Assembly: GCA_029978335.1 (NCBI GenBank)
Contig: JAPOJQ010000007.1
Location: 1-63,957, forward strand
Direction: 5' to 3'
From: Actinomycetota bacterium
Lineage (GTDB): Bacteria; Actinomycetota; Acidimicrobiia; Acidimicrobiales; Ilumatobacteraceae
Length of the DNA: 63,957 nt
Positions 44,377-53,818 of this stretch are shown in pieces. Made by a program: the position numbers and the translations under genes. The notes below the pieces were generated by a model that saw only the letters and a list, made by a program, of their open reading frames with translations, searched no databases and was not told the origin of the DNA. Positions within the stretch are counted from its first letter, which is position 1, and the number at the start of each line of letters is the position of its first letter.

Positions 44377-45012
44377 GTGACGTCCGGCACGCCGTCTGAT
44401 GATGCGGTTGCAGCACCTTCCGAGGTGGAACAACGTGTGCTCGACGCAGTATTGGCGTGCAGCGCTCGGTGGGGTTTCGCCCGACTCACCATCGACGACA
44501 TCGCGACCGAATCGGGCGTGTCGAGAGCAACGCTCTACCGACTTTTTCCAGGCGGTAAGGAGGTCCTCTTCGAAGCGTTGCGGGTGCGAGAACTCGATGC
44601 CTTCTTCACCGAACTTCGTTCAGAGGTTGCGGGTTCGAACACCATCGACGAACTCATGGTTCGCAGTGTGGTTACCGCCACTCGGTGCTTGCGGGCCGAC
44701 GATCACCTCGCGGCGATGTTGGCGAGCGAACCAGGCGACACCCTCGGTCAACTCACCGTGGACGGATTGCCACGCATCGTGCGGATGGCATCGATGACGC
44801 TGCTGCCGCTCGCTGCACCATTTCTCGCTGCGGACGATGCTCGCCGAGTGATCGACCTCTTGGCTCGGCTCACGATCTCCTACTTCCTGGCGCCGAGCGA
44901 CGACATCGACCTGGCCGACGAGGCCGCAGCCCGTCGTTTCATCACACCCGTGTTGGCGGCTGTTGCCGCCTCGACAATCGATTCCCCCGACTACCTCAGG
45001 AGCAACCAATGA
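44377..45012 (+). CDS. TetR-family transcriptional regulator
   Basis: 211 residues from GTG 44377. The helix-turn-helix is LTIDDIATESGVSRATLYRLFPGGKEVLFEAL near residue 40, clearly TetR. The ligand-binding part (LGQLTVDGLPRIVRMAS, ARRVIDLLARLTISYFLAP) is not diagnostic. The stop overlaps the ATG of the diiron gene by 4 bp, so regulator and enzyme are co-transcribed and the enzyme is likely under its control. The inverted repeat in its promoter suggests negative autoregulation. Confidence 0.93.
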   Translation: MTSGTPSDDAVAAPSEVEQRVLDAVLACSARWGFARLTIDDIATESGVSRATLYRLFPGGKEVLFEALRVRELDAFFTELRSEVAGSNTIDELMVRSVVTATRCLRADDHLAAMLASEPGDTLGQLTVDGLPRIVRMASMTLLPLAAPFLAADDARRVIDLLARLTISYFLAPSDDIDLADEAAARRFITPVLAAVAASTIDSPDYLRSNQ

Positions 45013-46133
45013 GCACTACCGAATCCCATGCAGCCAACGCCGACATCATCGGTCGTGATGACATCAACGACATCGAAGCGATTCTCTCGGTCGCCAACGT
45101 CGACGTCGATGAGGTTGAACACGTCGTTCGCAACAACGCCGACACGATCTTCACGTGGGATTATTCGCTCGCCCGGCCGCAGTTGCGAAAGCTCTACGAG
45201 AAGGCAAAGACTGGCCAGTGGAACGCGACCACCGACCTCCCATGGGACACCGAGGTCGAACTCGATGAGGTGGTGACCGCTGATCAGGCGGCGTTCTCAG
45301 CGGGCCTCAGCCCCGACCACTACGCCGGCACCGTCGTGGAGAAGTGGGGCGACAAAGAGTGGTTGGAATTCGGCATCGATCAGCGCCGCTGGACGTTGTC
45401 GCAGTTCTTGCACGGTGAGCAAGGTGCGCTCTTGTGCACAGCCAAGATCACTGAGACGGTGCCCTGGTACGACGCCAAGCTCTACGCCGCAACGCAGGTG
45501 GTTGACGAGGCTCGTCACGTCGAGGTGTTTGCTCGCTACCTCGATGAGAAGCTCGGCGGTGGGTTCCAGGTCAACGCGCACCTGCGCATGCTGCTCGACG
45601 ACATCATCGAGGATTCGCGTTGGGATATGACCTATCTCGGCATGCAGGTGATGGTCGAAGGGCTTGCGCTGGCGGCATTCGGTTTCATGCATCAGATGAC
45701 CGAGGAGCCCCTGCTGAAGCAACTCCTTCGTTATGTGATGAGCGACGAGGCTCGCCACGTTGCTTTCGGCGTGTTGTCGCTGAAGGAGGTCTACGACGGG
45801 ATGACCGACGCCGAGATGAAGGATCGCCAAGAGTTCGCGTTTGAGGCGGCTATCCGCATGCGTGACCGGTTCCTCTCACAAGAGGTGTGGGAGAAGCACG
45901 GCGTCAACCCGAAAGACGTGGTGCCGCTCGTGCTTCGTGACCCGACCCGCGATGTCTTCCAGCAGATGCTCTTCTCCAAGATCGTGCCGAACTGCAAGAA
46001 GCTGGGATTGCTCGACCGAAACGACTCGTGGTTGCGTCGTCGCTTCGAGGAGATGAACGTCATCCAGTTCGAGGATTGGGAAGACACCGGCAGCGAGTAC
46101 GTGAAGTTCGAGCTCGAGGGCGCCGAGTCCTGA
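45009..46133 (+). CDS. Ferritin-like diiron protein (RNR-like superfamily)
   Basis: 374 residues from ATG 45009, with AGGAG upstream. Diiron ligands are visible as HGEQGAL (Glu), DEARHVEVF (E-x-x-H), EGLALAAFG (Glu) and DEARHVAFG (E-x-x-H), the two-repeat pattern of the ferritin/ribonucleotide-reductase-like fold. The overall length and motifs resemble R2-type or AurF-type oxygenases, but no fixed substrate motif is seen. It is coupled to TetR and probably responds to the ligand of that regulator. It could be an oxygenase, desaturase or N-oxygenase. Confidence 0.82.
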   Translation: MSTTESHAANADIIGRDDINDIEAILSVANVDVDEVEHVVRNNADTIFTWDYSLARPQLRKLYEKAKTGQWNATTDLPWDTEVELDEVVTADQAAFSAGLSPDHYAGTVVEKWGDKEWLEFGIDQRRWTLSQFLHGEQGALLCTAKITETVPWYDAKLYAATQVVDEARHVEVFARYLDEKLGGGFQVNAHLRMLLDDIIEDSRWDMTYLGMQVMVEGLALAAFGFMHQMTEEPLLKQLLRYVMSDEARHVAFGVLSLKEVYDGMTDAEMKDRQEFAFEAAIRMRDRFLSQEVWEKHGVNPKDVVPLVLRDPTRDVFQQMLFSKIVPNCKKLGLLDRNDSWLRRRFEEMNVIQFEDWEDTGSEYVKFELEGAES

Positions 46134-46135
46134 CA

Positions 46136-46153
46136 CCCGCTCGACCGAGCGGG
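46136..46153 (+). terminator. Hairpin after the diiron gene
   Basis: CCCGCTC (46136-46142) and GAGCGGG (46147-46153) form a 7-bp stem with the loop GACC, just after the stop at 46131-46133. It lacks a U run, so a terminator role is possible but not shown. Confidence 0.4.
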
Positions 46154-46176
46154 GCGATGACTAGTCTCGGAACCGC

Positions 46177-47076
46177 ATGACTTCACCGCCTCGCTTCGGT
46201 CGCATCCTCACCGCTCTCGTCACGCCCTTCGACGCCGATGGCCGTGTCGACTTAGATGAGGCGCAACGATTGGCGCGTCATCTCGTTGCCGAGGGAAACG
46301 AAGGTTTCATCGTGTGTGGCACCACCGGCGAATCGCCGGTATTGACCGACGATGAGAAGTTGTCGATGTTCGCTGCCGTCGTCGAGGCGGTCGACGTTCC
46401 CGTCGTTGCTGGCACCGTGGGTTCGGATACGGCGCATTCGATTGACCTGTCCCGCGAAGCCGCTGCGCTCGGTGTTCACGGCATTTTGTCACTGTGCCCG
46501 TATTACAGCCGCCCGTCCCAGGCGGGAATTGAGGCGCATCTTCGAGCCATCGCTGCAGCGGTTGACCTGCCGCAGATCATCTACGACATTCCAATCCGTA
46601 CCGGCCGAAAAGTGGCGTCAGAGGTATTGCTTCGTCTCGCCCACGAGGTGTCGAACATCGTTGGCGTGAAAGATGCAGCGGGTAGTCCTGCAGAGACCGC
46701 TCGTGTGATCGCTGCGGCACCATCGGGTTTCGAGATCTACAGCGGTGACGATGCCCTCACGCTGCCACTCCTCGCCGTTGGGGCAGTTGGCACGATCGGT
46801 GTTGCAACGCATTGGACCGCGCCGGACAACGTCGAGATGTTTGATGCACTGGCGGCAGGCGATGTCGCACGAGCCCAGCGTGTCAACCAGCGGATGCTCC
46901 CAAGCTTCTCATTTGAAACCGGCGACGATGCGCCGAATCCGATTCCGTCGAAGGCGATGCTGCGAACGCTCGGTTTCTCGGTTGGCGAATGTCGGCTCCC
47001 GCTCGGCGTGGCGCCAGCAGGCCTTGAGGCTCGAGCGCGCGAGGTGTACGCCGATCTGGTGACGGCCCGTGGCTGA
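46177..47076 (+). CDS. dapA: 4-hydroxy-tetrahydrodipicolinate synthase
   Basis: 299 residues. ILTALVTPFDADG is the N-terminal motif, GTTGESPVLTDDEK contains the catalytic Thr/Thr pair, YDIPIRTG holds the Tyr, and VGVKDAAG carries the Schiff-base Lys. The enzyme condenses pyruvate and aspartate semialdehyde to feed lysine and diaminopimelate synthesis. It overlaps the rnj start by 8 bp. The order dapA-rnj-ftsK is typical of actinobacteria. Confidence 0.96.
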   Translation: MTSPPRFGRILTALVTPFDADGRVDLDEAQRLARHLVAEGNEGFIVCGTTGESPVLTDDEKLSMFAAVVEAVDVPVVAGTVGSDTAHSIDLSREAAALGVHGILSLCPYYSRPSQAGIEAHLRAIAAAVDLPQIIYDIPIRTGRKVASEVLLRLAHEVSNIVGVKDAAGSPAETARVIAAAPSGFEIYSGDDALTLPLLAVGAVGTIGVATHWTAPDNVEMFDALAAGDVARAQRVNQRMLPSFSFETGDDAPNPIPSKAMLRTLGFSVGECRLPLGVAPAGLEARAREVYADLVTARG

Positions 47077-48769
47077 GCCCGTTCGCATCGTCCTTCTGGG
47101 CGGTCTCGGTGAGATCGGCCGAAATTGCATGGCGATTGAGCAGGGGACCGGACCATCGCGATCCATCCTGATCATCGATTGCGGCATCATGTTCCCGTCA
47201 GCCGATCTCCATGGGATCGACCTCGTGCTCCCCGATTTCTCGTACCTGCGTGAGCACGCAGAATCGATCGTTGGGTTGGTGGCCACCCACGGTCATGAAG
47301 ATCACGTGGGAGGAATTCAGTTTCTCTTGCGGGACGAGACCGGCATCGGGGATCGCCGCTCGACACCGCTCGATATCTACGGCTCGCGACTCACGCTCGG
47401 CTTGGCGAGAAATCGTGTGGAAGAGGCAGGTTTGCTCGGTCGTATGACTGCATGCCCTGTCGACGATGGGGCTCGGGTCGACGTAGGGCCATTTGAAGTC
47501 GAGTTCATTCCGGTGACTCACTCGGTGCCGCACGCCCACGCCATCGTCGTTCGAACCTCGCAAGGGGTCATCTTGCACTCGGGCGACTACAAACTCGACC
47601 TGACGCCGGTCGATGCTCGACGCTGCGACCTGGCGAGGCTTGGGCAGATCGCAGCTTCCGAGGGTGTACGGGTGCTGCTCGCCGACTCGACGAATGCTGA
47701 GGAAGCCGGTTTCGCTCCGAGCGAAACCTCGGTTGGTGCGGTGCTCACCCGACTGTTTGCTGAGCACCGAGATCGACGAATCATCACCGCGAGTTTCGCC
47801 AGTCATCTTCATCGGATACAGCAGATCATCGACGCAGCGGTGTCGTCAGGCCGTCGTGTAGCGACGCTCGGTCTGAGCATGCGAAAGAACGTGCGCCTCG
47901 GACGTGACCTCGGGGTGATCAACGTTCCCGACGAGTCGCTCATCGACATCGAAGACATCGATCGGTACTTGCCCGGCGAGGTGTGTGTGATTTCAACGGG
48001 GAGCCAAGGCGAACCGATGTCGGCCTTGTCACTACTTGCGCGTGGCGAGAACCGCTTCGTCACCATTGACGAGCACGACACCGTGATTCTCTCAAGTCAT
48101 GCCATCCCCGGAAACGAAAGCAATGTCAATCGAGTGATCGATGGTCTGCTTCGCCGTGGAGCCCGTGTCGTGCACTCGGGCGTGGCAGATGTGCATGCCA
48201 CTGGCCATGCCCAAGCCGATGACATCAAGACCTATCTCTCGATTGTGCGCCCAATGTGGTACGTGCCGATCCACGGTGAGTACCGACACCTGATTGCAAA
48301 CGCCGCGCTGGGAGAGTTGATGGGGGTGGCGTCCGATCAGGTCATTGTCTGCGAAGACGGCGAAGTGCTCGAACTCGATGATGACGGACTGCGGCCTGTC
48401 GACCGGGTGCCCGCTGGTTACGTCTACGTCGATGGGATCATCGGCGATGTCGGCCACGGTGTGATTCGTGATCGTCGAGTCCTCGCTGAAGAAGGCGTCG
48501 TGGTTGTGGTTGCGTCGGTTGATGTTCCCTCAGGCGAGGTCATCACCGGCCCTGAGATCATCACGCGTGGATGGGTCTATGCACCAGAGGCCGAGGACTT
48601 GCTCGATGAGGCGTGCGACACCGTTGAAGCGGCGCTCGTTGCAGCGTTGTCGAAAGGAGTGCGCGATGTGGAGGCGCTCGAACGCGAGGTTCGCCGTGCT
48701 GCCGGGCGTTTCGTGAACGAGCGGACGAAACGACGGCCGATGATCGTGCCTGTCGTTATGGAGACCTGA
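47069..48769 (+). CDS. rnj: Ribonuclease J
   Basis: 566 residues from GTG 47069. The MBL motif ATHGHEDHVGG near residue 70, HSGDYKLD, and ADSTNAEEAG are the beta-CASP ribonuclease set, and HVSGHA-type VHATGHAQADD and PIHGEYRHL supply the remaining metal ligands. It acts in 5'-3' exonuclease and endonuclease decay and in rRNA maturation. It is coupled to dapA. Confidence 0.96.
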   Translation: MAEPVRIVLLGGLGEIGRNCMAIEQGTGPSRSILIIDCGIMFPSADLHGIDLVLPDFSYLREHAESIVGLVATHGHEDHVGGIQFLLRDETGIGDRRSTPLDIYGSRLTLGLARNRVEEAGLLGRMTACPVDDGARVDVGPFEVEFIPVTHSVPHAHAIVVRTSQGVILHSGDYKLDLTPVDARRCDLARLGQIAASEGVRVLLADSTNAEEAGFAPSETSVGAVLTRLFAEHRDRRIITASFASHLHRIQQIIDAAVSSGRRVATLGLSMRKNVRLGRDLGVINVPDESLIDIEDIDRYLPGEVCVISTGSQGEPMSALSLLARGENRFVTIDEHDTVILSSHAIPGNESNVNRVIDGLLRRGARVVHSGVADVHATGHAQADDIKTYLSIVRPMWYVPIHGEYRHLIANAALGELMGVASDQVIVCEDGEVLELDDDGLRPVDRVPAGYVYVDGIIGDVGHGVIRDRRVLAEEGVVVVVASVDVPSGEVITGPEIITRGWVYAPEAEDLLDEACDTVEAALVAALSKGVRDVEALEREVRRAAGRFVNERTKRRPMIVPVVMET

Positions 48770-48770
48770 G

Positions 48771-49301
48771 ATGCCTCGTGCGCCGCGAGCCGTTGTGGCG
48801 CTGGTGCTGCTCGTGATGGGCATCGGATGTGGTGGGGCGACGTCAGGGCCACGACCGTTGGTGGAGGAGATCCCAGTGGCGATCGCAGCGATGAATGAGC
48901 TATTCGGGGGTGCTGTCGACCTCGAATATTTTGAGATTTCAGCCGACCTCACCGGCGTTTCGCTGGTGCTTGCTGAGCACGAAATGAGCAGTGACGCAGG
49001 TGTCGTTGACGCGACATTCGCGACGAGCTTTCGTTGGCAGGATGACTCGCTGGATCAGGTAGGGGAGACCGTTCAGGCAGAGGGTGCAACGTTTCTCGGT
49101 TCTCAGGTGAACATCGATCCAACGGTCATCTTTCGTGGGATCGAGGAGGAACTCAACGGACCATCGATCGTCGATGTCGCCGTTCAAGGCGCCAGTAGTG
49201 GCGATGTGATCATCGACGTGACCGTTGAGAACTCGAAGGGTGGCCGACTGTTGGTTCTGGTGGACGCCAATGGGCGGGTGCTCGGGGTGCAAGCCGACTG
49301 A
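48771..49301 (+). CDS. Putative lipoprotein of unknown function
   Basis: 176 residues. The start MPRAPRAVVALVLLVMGIGC-G has a hydrophobic stretch and a lipobox-like GIGC, so it is likely membrane-anchored and exported. The rest contains VDLEYFEISADLTGVSLVLAE and the C-terminal VTVENSKGGRLLVLVDANGRVLGV, which looks like a small beta-rich domain. I do not recognise a family. It sits one base after rnj and 54 bp before ftsK, where many actinobacteria have no such gene. Confidence 0.7.
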   Translation: MPRAPRAVVALVLLVMGIGCGGATSGPRPLVEEIPVAIAAMNELFGGAVDLEYFEISADLTGVSLVLAEHEMSSDAGVVDATFATSFRWQDDSLDQVGETVQAEGATFLGSQVNIDPTVIFRGIEEELNGPSIVDVAVQGASSGDVIIDVTVENSKGGRLLVLVDANGRVLGVQAD

Positions 49302-49355
49302 ACGTCGAGGGGATGCCTCGTGCGTGGCACACCCCATTGGTACCGTGGCCGTGTC

Positions 49356-51785
49356 ATGGCACAGCAGTCAAAGAAGGGCGCGTCCTCGGGTCGCGCATCG
49401 TCGTCGGGCAGCAAGGGCGCGGCGGCATCGGGTCGTCGTGGGTCGTCGCGCACGAACAGGCCTGCCCCTGGGCCGTCTCGTGACACCGGACTCATCGGTG
49501 TGCTCCTGATTGCCGTCGGCGTATTGCTGGCGTTGGCGCTGTGGTTTGGACTTGCTGGCCCACTTGGCGATGGCGTCGACACGGTGCTGTCGTGGGTTGT
49601 CGGCGTCGGTCGCACCGTTGCCCCCGTTGCGTTCATCGCCGGCGGCATTGCCCTCGTACGCGAAGGAGAGACATCGTCACCCGGACGACTCGGTGCGGGT
49701 TGGACCATGGTGACACTCGCATTTCTCGGACTGGTACACATCATTCGAACGCCCGCCTCGTTGAGCAACCTTGATGACGTCGGCACTTCGGGCGGACTAC
49801 TTGGGCTCGCCATCGGCGAACCAGCCGAGCGACTGCTCGCCCCCGCAGGAGCAGGTGTCTTGCTCGCTGCGGTGTTGATCGGCGGTATCGCGGTCATCAC
49901 CCGGACAACCCTGCGCACGATGGCATTGCAGACAGGACAAGGCGTCGGGGCGGTGATGCGGCCGCTTGGCCGGCTGATCCGCCGGTCGATTGCTGACCTA
50001 TCAACGCTGCAGAGTGAGCGGGCCGCAGAGCGCCGGCGTCGAGCGCAGGAAGCAGGCGACGATGATCTGGGCGAGACAGCTACCGCCGCAGTGCCGGCAC
50101 TCGATCCATTGGCGCAGCCCCCACAGCTCTACGACCTGGCTGATGACGACGACTTTGCTGAGACAGCCCCAGAAAAGCCCGCACGACGCCGTAAGTCGTC
50201 GACTGGATCACCCAAACAACCCCCGACGTCAGCTGCTGCACCAGTTGCGGCGTCAGGTCCTGGGCAGTGGTCGTTGCCGCCGATCGGCTTTTTGGAGCGA
50301 ACCGGGGTGCAAACCGTCGACATGAAGGCCGTCGAGGAGCGGGGGCGCACACTTCAAGAATCGCTGGCACAACATGGGGTTGAGACCCAACTCGTTGGTT
50401 CAACGGTTGGCCCAACGGTGACACGATTCGAACTCGAACTCGGGCCAGGGGTCAAGGTCGCCAAGGTCACCAGTCTCCAGCGCGACATTGCGTATGCAAT
50501 GGCGGCAACCGATGTTCGCATCCTTGCCCCCATCCCCGGGCGTTCGGCCATTGGCGTTGAGGTTCCCAATGCCAGGCGTCAACTCGTGGCGCTCGGCGAC
50601 TTAGTGACGTCGCCAGAGTCGGCCGAGGCAACGCACCCACTCGAAGTGGCCATCGGCAAAGACATCGCTGGACGTGCGGTGTTCTTGAACCTGGCGACGA
50701 CACCACACCTCCTAATTGCTGGCGCAACAGGAGCAGGTAAATCGAGCGGTATCAACTGCATCATCACCTCGTTGCTGATGCGGACCACACCCGATCAGGT
50801 GCGGCTCATCCTGATCGACCCCAAACAAGTTGAGATGGGTCAGTATCAGCGACTTCCCCATCTCCTCACCCAACCAGTGACAAATCCGAAGAAGGCAGCG
50901 AATGCGCTCGGTTGGGCGGTCAAGGAGATGGAGAAGCGTTACGACGTGCTCTCCGATTGTGGCTACCGGGATATCACTGGCTACAACGCTGCAGTTCTTG
51001 GTGGTTCGCTCAATATCCCTCCGGGTCGCGACGTTGCCGAGTTCGAACACATGCCCTACATCGTCGTCGTCGTCGACGAGTTGAACGACCTCATGATGGT
51101 CGCGGCGCGTGACGTCGAAGAGTCCATCACCCGTATCGCGCAAAAGGCGCGCGCGGTGGGTATCCACTTGATCATCGCTACCCAACGGCCGTCGGTCAAC
51201 GTCATCACCGGCGTCATCAAGGCCAATGTCCCCGCTCGAATGGCGTTCGCCGTGTCGAGCCTCACCGATTCTCGGGTGATTCTCGATCAGCCCGGCGCCG
51301 AGAAGTTGGTGGGTAAGGGCGACATGTTGTTGCTGCCCGGAAACTCATCCGTCGCCAACCGCATTCAGGGTTCATGGGTCGGGGAAGAAGAGGTCCGAAA
51401 GGTTGTCGAACACTGGCGGGCGCAGGCACCTGAGCCGATCTACTCCGGTGATGTCGAGGGCGATAGTCCCACCGCAGGAGGAGGCGCACCAGCGGGCTTT
51501 GCGCTCGACCTTGAGGTCACCTCCGACGCACACGCTTTCTCGGCTGGCGACGACGACGAAGACACCGCCATCATGCGTCAGGCGGTCGAACTCGTGGTCC
51601 GCAGCCAACTTGGATCGACGTCGATGCTGCAGCGCAAACTCAAGGTCGGTTTCGCTCGTGCTGGACGAATCATGGACCTGTTGGAGCAACGCGGCGTTGT
51701 GGGTCCGAGCGAGGGTTCGAAAGCCCGCGAGGTGTTGATGACGGTTGAGGAGTTCGAACTCCTCCGACAGAACGGTCAGATCTAA
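49356..51785 (+). CDS. ftsK: DNA translocase FtsK
   Basis: 809 residues from ATG 49356. N-terminal Ser/Gly/Arg-rich stretch, then four hydrophobic segments (about residues 45-190), a linker of about 130 residues rich in Arg and Asp, and the motor domain with Walker A GATGAGKSS and Walker B VVVVDELNDLM. The C-terminus is the gamma winged-helix (STSMLQRKLKVGFARAGRIMDLLEQ). It moves DNA at the division site during chromosome segregation. It ends with a 4-bp overlap with the convergent gene. Confidence 0.96.
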   Translation: MAQQSKKGASSGRASSSGSKGAAASGRRGSSRTNRPAPGPSRDTGLIGVLLIAVGVLLALALWFGLAGPLGDGVDTVLSWVVGVGRTVAPVAFIAGGIALVREGETSSPGRLGAGWTMVTLAFLGLVHIIRTPASLSNLDDVGTSGGLLGLAIGEPAERLLAPAGAGVLLAAVLIGGIAVITRTTLRTMALQTGQGVGAVMRPLGRLIRRSIADLSTLQSERAAERRRRAQEAGDDDLGETATAAVPALDPLAQPPQLYDLADDDDFAETAPEKPARRRKSSTGSPKQPPTSAAAPVAASGPGQWSLPPIGFLERTGVQTVDMKAVEERGRTLQESLAQHGVETQLVGSTVGPTVTRFELELGPGVKVAKVTSLQRDIAYAMAATDVRILAPIPGRSAIGVEVPNARRQLVALGDLVTSPESAEATHPLEVAIGKDIAGRAVFLNLATTPHLLIAGATGAGKSSGINCIITSLLMRTTPDQVRLILIDPKQVEMGQYQRLPHLLTQPVTNPKKAANALGWAVKEMEKRYDVLSDCGYRDITGYNAAVLGGSLNIPPGRDVAEFEHMPYIVVVVDELNDLMMVAARDVEESITRIAQKARAVGIHLIIATQRPSVNVITGVIKANVPARMAFAVSSLTDSRVILDQPGAEKLVGKGDMLLLPGNSSVANRIQGSWVGEEEVRKVVEHWRAQAPEPIYSGDVEGDSPTAGGGAPAGFALDLEVTSDAHAFSAGDDDEDTAIMRQAVELVVRSQLGSTSMLQRKLKVGFARAGRIMDLLEQRGVVGPSEGSKAREVLMTVEEFELLRQNGQI

Positions 51786-52435
51786 GTCGTCGGTCGCGAC
51801 CCAAAATCGGGTCGTTCGGTTCGTGTCCGCTTGAGCTCCCAGAAGCCGTCAATGCCGCCAAGGGTGACGACGGCATCCCATAGGGCAAGCGAACGGACTC
51901 TGTCGGGTACCCGGGTAATGACGGGTCCAAACACGCCGCGACGTACCCCGTCAGGGTCGTCGAAGGCAATGATGGGCGTGCCGACGTCGGCGCCGACGAG
52001 GTCGAGGCCACGTTGCATCCGTTCGTCGATCACCGAATCCCAACGCTCATCGTCGGCGGCTGATGCGAGATCAGGGTCGAACCCAATCGCTGCCAGTTCG
52101 GCCGACAGATCAACCGGGTCACCCGTATTGAGAACTCGGTCGTGGTGAATCCGTGTGCCAAGGTGCCAATACAGCGCAAATGCGTCGCCGTCGTTGCCGG
52201 CTGCGCGCACGGCCTCCATCACGCGAAGCATTCGATGAGTGGCTGCAACAGGGGCGTAGTACTCGCTGGCGGGGTCAGGACGGTTCTTCACCAGCAAGCT
52301 GATTGGCTGCCACGTCACGCGCAACTCGCGTGCAGGAATCACCTCTTCGACCATCCATTTGGCGGTCACCCAGCACCATGGGCACACGGGATCGACCCAA
52401 AACTCGACGTGACCAGGGTCGTGTGCAGCGGACAT
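51782..52435 (-). CDS. DsbA-family thioredoxin-fold protein (mycothiol-dependent nitroreductase-like)
   Basis: 217 residues from ATG 52435. VEFWVDPVCPWCWVTAKW has the CPWC active site at the usual place, followed by LRVTWQPISLLVKNR and VGADVGTPIIAFDD, as in the Rv2466c family of actinobacterial mycothiol-dependent reductases. It transfers electrons from mycothiol to disulfides or nitro compounds. No signal peptide is seen, so it is cytoplasmic. It is convergent with ftsK and divergent from rimO. Confidence 0.88.
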   Translation of the reverse strand: MSAAHDPGHVEFWVDPVCPWCWVTAKWMVEEVIPARELRVTWQPISLLVKNRPDPASEYYAPVAATHRMLRVMEAVRAAGNDGDAFALYWHLGTRIHHDRVLNTGDPVDLSAELAAIGFDPDLASAADDERWDSVIDERMQRGLDLVGADVGTPIIAFDDPDGVRRGVFGPVITRVPDRVRSLALWDAVVTLGGIDGFWELKRTRTERPDFGSRPTT

Positions 52436-52507
52436 GGCCGACGAGTGTGCCAGCAAGACGAGAGTTTCACATCGGTGCATACGTCGGGCGGTACTAGCCT
52501 GCTCCCA

Positions 52508-53818
52508 ATGACAGAGAGCCGACGCTTCTATCTCGAGACGTTGGGCTGTCCGAAGAATCAGGTCGATTCCGACAAAATCACCGGTTCGATGTTGGCCGAT
52601 GGGATGGTGGCGACCGACGACCCAGCGTTGGCCGATGTGGTTGTGGTCAACACGTGTGCGTTTATCGACGAGGCTCGGCGTGAATCGATCGACACGATCC
52701 TGGCCCTCGACGATCGACGCAAGCCGTCATCGCAACTCGTCGTGACGGGCTGTATGGCAGAGCGGTACGGCGACGAATTGGCTGCCGCCCTTCCCGAGGT
52801 TGATCGGGTAGCGGGCTTCGGCGTCGCAATCGAGGCGCCACGGGCTCGAACGTTGATTCCGGTGACGCAGGTGCCACTTCCGACCTTCGACCTTCTCAAC
52901 CTGCCCCGACCCGCATCGAGTCGGCCGTGGGCATACGTCAAGGTTGCCGAAGGATGCAATAGGTCGTGTGGGTTCTGTGCCATTCCTTCATTTCGGGGCC
53001 CACAGCGCAGCCGTGACGTTGCATCGGTCATCGCTGAAGTCGAGGCACTCGATGTCCGCGAGATAGTGCTCGTTGCGCAGGACCTCGCCTCGTATGGCAC
53101 CGATCGCCCCGACGATCTCGGTGCGGGATCGATCGTGCCACTGGTGCAAGCAGTTGGCGCACTCGTCGATCGAGTCCGCCTGTTGTATCTGTATCCGAGC
53201 GACCTCAACGACACCTTGATTGATGTGATGCTCGAGTCGGGGGTGCCGTATTTCGACTTGTCATTGCAGCACGTCAGCAAGCCGTTGCTTCGTCGCATGC
53301 GACGGTGGGGCGATGGCGAGCGATTCCTCGAGCGCATCAACGCGATCCGTTCGCGTGAACCCGACGCTGCACTTCGCTCGAACTTCATCGTCGGCTATCC
53401 AGGAGAAACCGAACGGGATCACGATGAGTTGCTGCGGTTTGTCGAAGATGCCCAACTCGACTGGTGCGGTTTCTTCTCGTTCAGTCCTGAGGAAGGCACG
53501 CATGCCATGACCCTCGATGGCCATGTGCCCGCGTCATTGATCTCGGAACGGCTCGGCGAACTGCGCGAACTGCAAGATGCCATCACCGCCGAGCGTCGCG
53601 ATGCGCTGATCGGTAGGCACCTGAGCGTGCTCATCGATGAACCCGGCATCGCTCGGAGTCATTTCGAGGCACCCGAAATCGATGGCGTCATTCACGTCGA
53701 CATGACGCTTGACGTGGGCGCCATCGTGTCGGTCGACATCATGGATGCCAATGGCCCAGATCTGATCGCCGTTGGTGGATTCGTTCCCGATGACCCCGAC
53801 GCGGCGATGATGTCGTAA
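52508..53818 (+). CDS. rimO: Ribosomal protein uS12 methylthiotransferase RimO
   Basis: 436 residues from ATG 52508. RFYLETLGCPKNQVDSDKI is the RimO-type start. Auxiliary-cluster cysteines are in LGCPKN, NTCAFID and TGCMAERY, and the radical SAM cluster in CNRSCGFCAIP. A TRAM domain ends the protein. It adds a methylthio group to Asp of S12. The stop overlaps the pgsA ATG by 1 bp (TAATG). Confidence 0.95.
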   Translation: MTESRRFYLETLGCPKNQVDSDKITGSMLADGMVATDDPALADVVVVNTCAFIDEARRESIDTILALDDRRKPSSQLVVTGCMAERYGDELAAALPEVDRVAGFGVAIEAPRARTLIPVTQVPLPTFDLLNLPRPASSRPWAYVKVAEGCNRSCGFCAIPSFRGPQRSRDVASVIAEVEALDVREIVLVAQDLASYGTDRPDDLGAGSIVPLVQAVGALVDRVRLLYLYPSDLNDTLIDVMLESGVPYFDLSLQHVSKPLLRRMRRWGDGERFLERINAIRSREPDAALRSNFIVGYPGETERDHDELLRFVEDAQLDWCGFFSFSPEEGTHAMTLDGHVPASLISERLGELRELQDAITAERRDALIGRHLSVLIDEPGIARSHFEAPEIDGVIHVDMTLDVGAIVSVDIMDANGPDLIAVGGFVPDDPDAAMMS

